From Oceanospirillaceae bacterium UBA7410 (GTDB lineage: Bacteria; Pseudomonadota; Gammaproteobacteria; Pseudomonadales; Balneatricaceae): DNA of 16,296 nt. The stretch is from contig DKMQ01000006.1 in NCBI GenBank assembly GCA_002470565.1, positions 8,558-24,853 on the forward strand. The letters are read 5' to 3'. Below the pieces are notes generated by a model, which was not told the origin of the DNA, made no database searches, and worked only from the letters and a program-made list of their open reading frames with translations. The translations under genes were made by a program, and so were the position numbers. Below, piece after piece: positions 14,948 through 16,296 of the stretch. Within the stretch, counting starts at the first letter, position 1. Every line of letters starts with the position of its first letter.

Positions 14948-15295
14948 CTAACAGGCTGCCGTGACAGAAACTTCAACTAACAAAGCAGGTCTAGCCATTG
15001 CCGCTTCTACACACGCCCTTGCTGGCGCGTGGCCTGTAGGTACCCAAGCGTTCCAAACAAGGTTCATAGCGGCAAAATCGTCCATCGATTTTAAGTAGAT
15101 AGTCGCTGTTAACATGCGCGTAGAATCAGAACCTACACTGGCTAACAACTCGTCTACTTTAGCCAGCATGGTTTGGGTTTGCTGCGTAATATCTTGTTCA
15201 GCGTCTGCTGCAACTTGCCCACAAAGATAAGCTACATTGTTGTGCACTACAACTTTACTACTGCGCTCGCTAGTGCCGTGACGTCCTATGTTCAT
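14948..15295 (-). CDS. RidA family protein, YoaB-like
   Basis: This 115-residue protein matches the YjgF/YER057c/UK114 (RidA) superfamily, closest in layout to E. coli Yoa[13 protein letters not shown] (18-29), [16 protein letters not shown] (63-78), and [11 protein letters not shown] (88-98) with the conserved arginine R93, plus E108 near the C-terminus. RidA hydrolyses reactive enamine/imine intermediates released by PLP-dependent dehydratases and amino-acid oxidases. R93 is the residue needed for deaminase activity, so an active enzyme is plausible, although YoaB-type members are less studied. A GAGGA ribosome-binding site 7 bases before the ATG is the strongest in its neighbourhood. It begins the leftward ridA-LOG-aldehyde dehydrogenase run. 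Confidence 0.88.
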   Translation of the reverse strand: MNIGRHGTSERSSKVVVHNNVAYLCGQVAADAEQDITQQTQTMLAKVDELLASVGSDSTRMLTATIYLKSMDDFAAMNLVWNAWVPTGHAPARACVEAAMARPALLVEVSVTAAC

Positions 15296-15346
15296 AATTT
15301 TGTCCTCAAAAGCTCAATGATAAGACCAAAGCCCATGTTGAAGCAA

Positions 15347-15449
15347 ATCAATTGATCCTATCTTTAAGGCGCTGCCTGGTTTAATGCGTTATAGCGCAGA
15401 CATCATTAAAAATGATCCCTTATACCCGCTTTTCATCGGTCATTAATGA
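15347..15449. promoter_or_regulatory. Cluster of five short palindromes in the ridA/pilD divergent region
   Basis: Within 103 bases lie ATCAATTGAT (15347-15356), AGGC-GCT-GCCT (15367-15377), TGCG-N6-CGCA (15385-15398), ATCATT-AAA-AATGAT (15402-15416) and TCATTAATGA (15440-15449). All arms are perfect. The arms differ from each other, so it is not a repeat array. Several could be regulator sites or RNA hairpins in the leader of either gene. The 240-base gap holds no other visible gene. Confidence 0.4.
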
Positions 15450-15479
15450 GTGGGTTGTTATTTAGCTACAATAAAGGGC

Positions 15480-15488
15480 TGTTATAGT
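15480..15488 (+). promoter_or_regulatory. Extended -10 promoter candidate for the prepilin peptidase gene
   Basis: TG-T-TATAGT at 15480-15488 fits an extended -10 element (TGnTATAAT with one mismatch), which can work without a good -35. It would give a leader of about 41 bases before the ATG at 15536. A second option, TACAAT at 15466-15471, lacks a -35 as well. Confidence 0.35.
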
Positions 15489-15535
15489 TCATTATATAAA
15501 TTGAGACTTTTACGTGAAACGGACGCCCAGATAAA

Positions 15536-16296
15536 ATGACCAGCTACAGCTTTTTTAACGTGTTACAACAGCACCCAACCCTGTGGTTAATAGGTGCAGG
15601 TTTATTGAGTTTATTGGTGGGTAGCTTTCTCAATGTGATTATTATTAGGCTGCCAAAAGCCATGCACCAAGAATGGCAACATGAATGCCGCTTATTGTTA
15701 GAGTCCTCCAAGCAAGATTCACAAATAGAGCAAGATCAGTCACTTCCAAAGCCCGCGTTGGCAGCCATTGCTTGGCCTGGTTCACAATGCCCCCAATGCC
15801 TTACACCCTTAAAACCTTGGCATAATATACCTGTTATTTCTTATGTTTTATTGCGCGGAAAATGTGCTTTTTGTAAGGTGCACATTAGCTCTATATACCC
15901 ACTGGTGGAATTATTAACGGCGACCTTAGGCCTTTTAATAGCATGGACACTGGGGCCAAGCGCCACCACCATCATGGCCCTAATACTGATGTATTGCTTG
16001 GTAGTGCTAACGTTTATTGACCTAGAACATAAATTATTACCAGATCAGCTAACACTGCCCTTACTATGGTTGGGTTTAGTAGTTAACGCTCTAGGCGGAT
16101 ACACTAGCTTACAAGATGCGCTTTGGGGCGCTGTGGCAGGCTACCTAGTATTGTGGCTGATTTACTGGGGCTTTAGATTAGCCACAGGGCGTCATGGCAT
16201 GGGCTATGGCGACTTTAAGCTATTAGCCGCATTAGGTGCTTGGTTAGGCTGGCAAGCGCTCCCCATCATCGTATTAGCCTCATCTGTAACAGGCAT
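15536..16296 (+). CDS. pilD: Type IV prepilin peptidase / N-methyltransferase (partial, 3' end outside window)
   Basis: The frame is open from the ATG at 15536 to the window edge, giving 253 residues of an inner-membrane aspartic protease. GSFLNVIIIRLP (29-40) is the N-terminal family motif. Two CxxC pairs, C85/C88 and C110/C113, form the cytoplasmic zinc-binding domain found in dual-function PilD enzymes. The catalytic aspartates are D162 in IDLEHKLLPD and D226 in GMGYGDFKLLAALGAWLG. PilD cleaves the leader peptide of type IV prepilins and type II secretion pseudopilins, then methylates the new N-terminus. Relative to the usual size of about 290, some 35-40 C-terminal residues are missing beyond the window. 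The start has a poor ribosome-binding site, but the in-frame GTG further upstream runs into a stop before it. Confidence 0.93.
   Translation, partial: MTSYSFFNVLQQHPTLWLIGAGLLSLLVGSFLNVIIIRLPKAMHQEWQHECRLLLESSKQDSQIEQDQSLPKPALAAIAWPGSQCPQCLTPLKPWHNIPVISYVLLRGKCAFCKVHISSIYPLVELLTATLGLLIAWTLGPSATTIMALILMYCLVVLTFIDLEHKLLPDQLTLPLLWLGLVVNALGGYTSLQDALWGAVAGYLVLWLIYWGFRLATGRHGMGYGDFKLLAALGAWLGWQALPIIVLASSVTG

Noticed and set aside
1..16296. CRISPR array, insertion sequence, prophage, tRNA or rRNA
   Set aside because: No regularly spaced repeats, transposase or integrase motifs, terminal inverted repeats or recognisable RNA gene were seen.

Overview
The window looks like chromosomal DNA of a free-living, probably marine, gammaproteobacterium. 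Base composition is moderate and slightly AT-rich. Supporting genes are the RsuA-type pseudouridine synthase, ArfB, a YoaB-like RidA, a two-CxxC prepilin peptidase and a DUF2026 protein. The TRAP transporter, acrylyl-CoA reductase and hydroxyproline-betaine-type epimerase fit osmolyte use in seawater. This placement is inferred from gene content; no rRNA or tRNA is present to confirm it.

Layout. A possible gene end on the + strand (1-90) is followed by a leftward acuI plus AhpD-like pair (115-1679). A divergent intergenic region with a 30-bp imperfect palindrome separates it from a rightward enolase-superfamily gene (1870-2973) that closely resembles HpbD, the hydroxyproline betaine 2-epimerase. 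Then come a leftward MFS transporter and DUF2306 pair (2990-4580), a divergent YbfB/YjiJ-type MFS gene (4738-5922), a complete leftward TRAP transporter dctP-dctQ-dctM (5959-9073) and a LysE-family exporter (9221-9838). On the other side of a divergent promoter region is a rightward nucleoside-recognition (Gate) membrane protein followed by arfB (10004-11391). arfB overlaps the end of the convergent rsuA. A leftward run ridA - LOG family gene - aldehyde dehydrogenase - DUF2026 - rsuA fills 11371-15295. A palindrome-dense 240-bp region then leads into a rightward prepilin peptidase gene that leaves the window.

How the genes may work together. The left 10 kb is rich in transport and small-molecule catabolism. 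An HpbD-type epimerase (for N-methylated proline or hydroxyproline), AcuI (which disposes of acryloyl-CoA, for example from DMSP) and a TRAP importer suggest uptake and breakdown of zwitterionic osmolytes. This is a hypothesis: the downstream demethylase, D-amino-acid oxidase and ketoglutarate-semialdehyde steps are not in the window. No gene for a transcription factor is visible, so the regulators of the divergent promoters lie elsewhere. The right 6 kb is mostly housekeeping: ribosome rescue, rRNA modification, metabolite repair and type IV pilus or secretion maturation.

No insertion sequence, prophage gene, CRISPR array, tRNA or rRNA was recognised. Every gene-free stretch is shorter than 300 bases. 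I found no convincing evidence of a wholly new system. The most promising unexplained features are the hpbD/acuI divergon with its palindrome, the palindrome cluster before the prepilin peptidase gene, and the mirrored elements in the lysE/Gate intergenic region.
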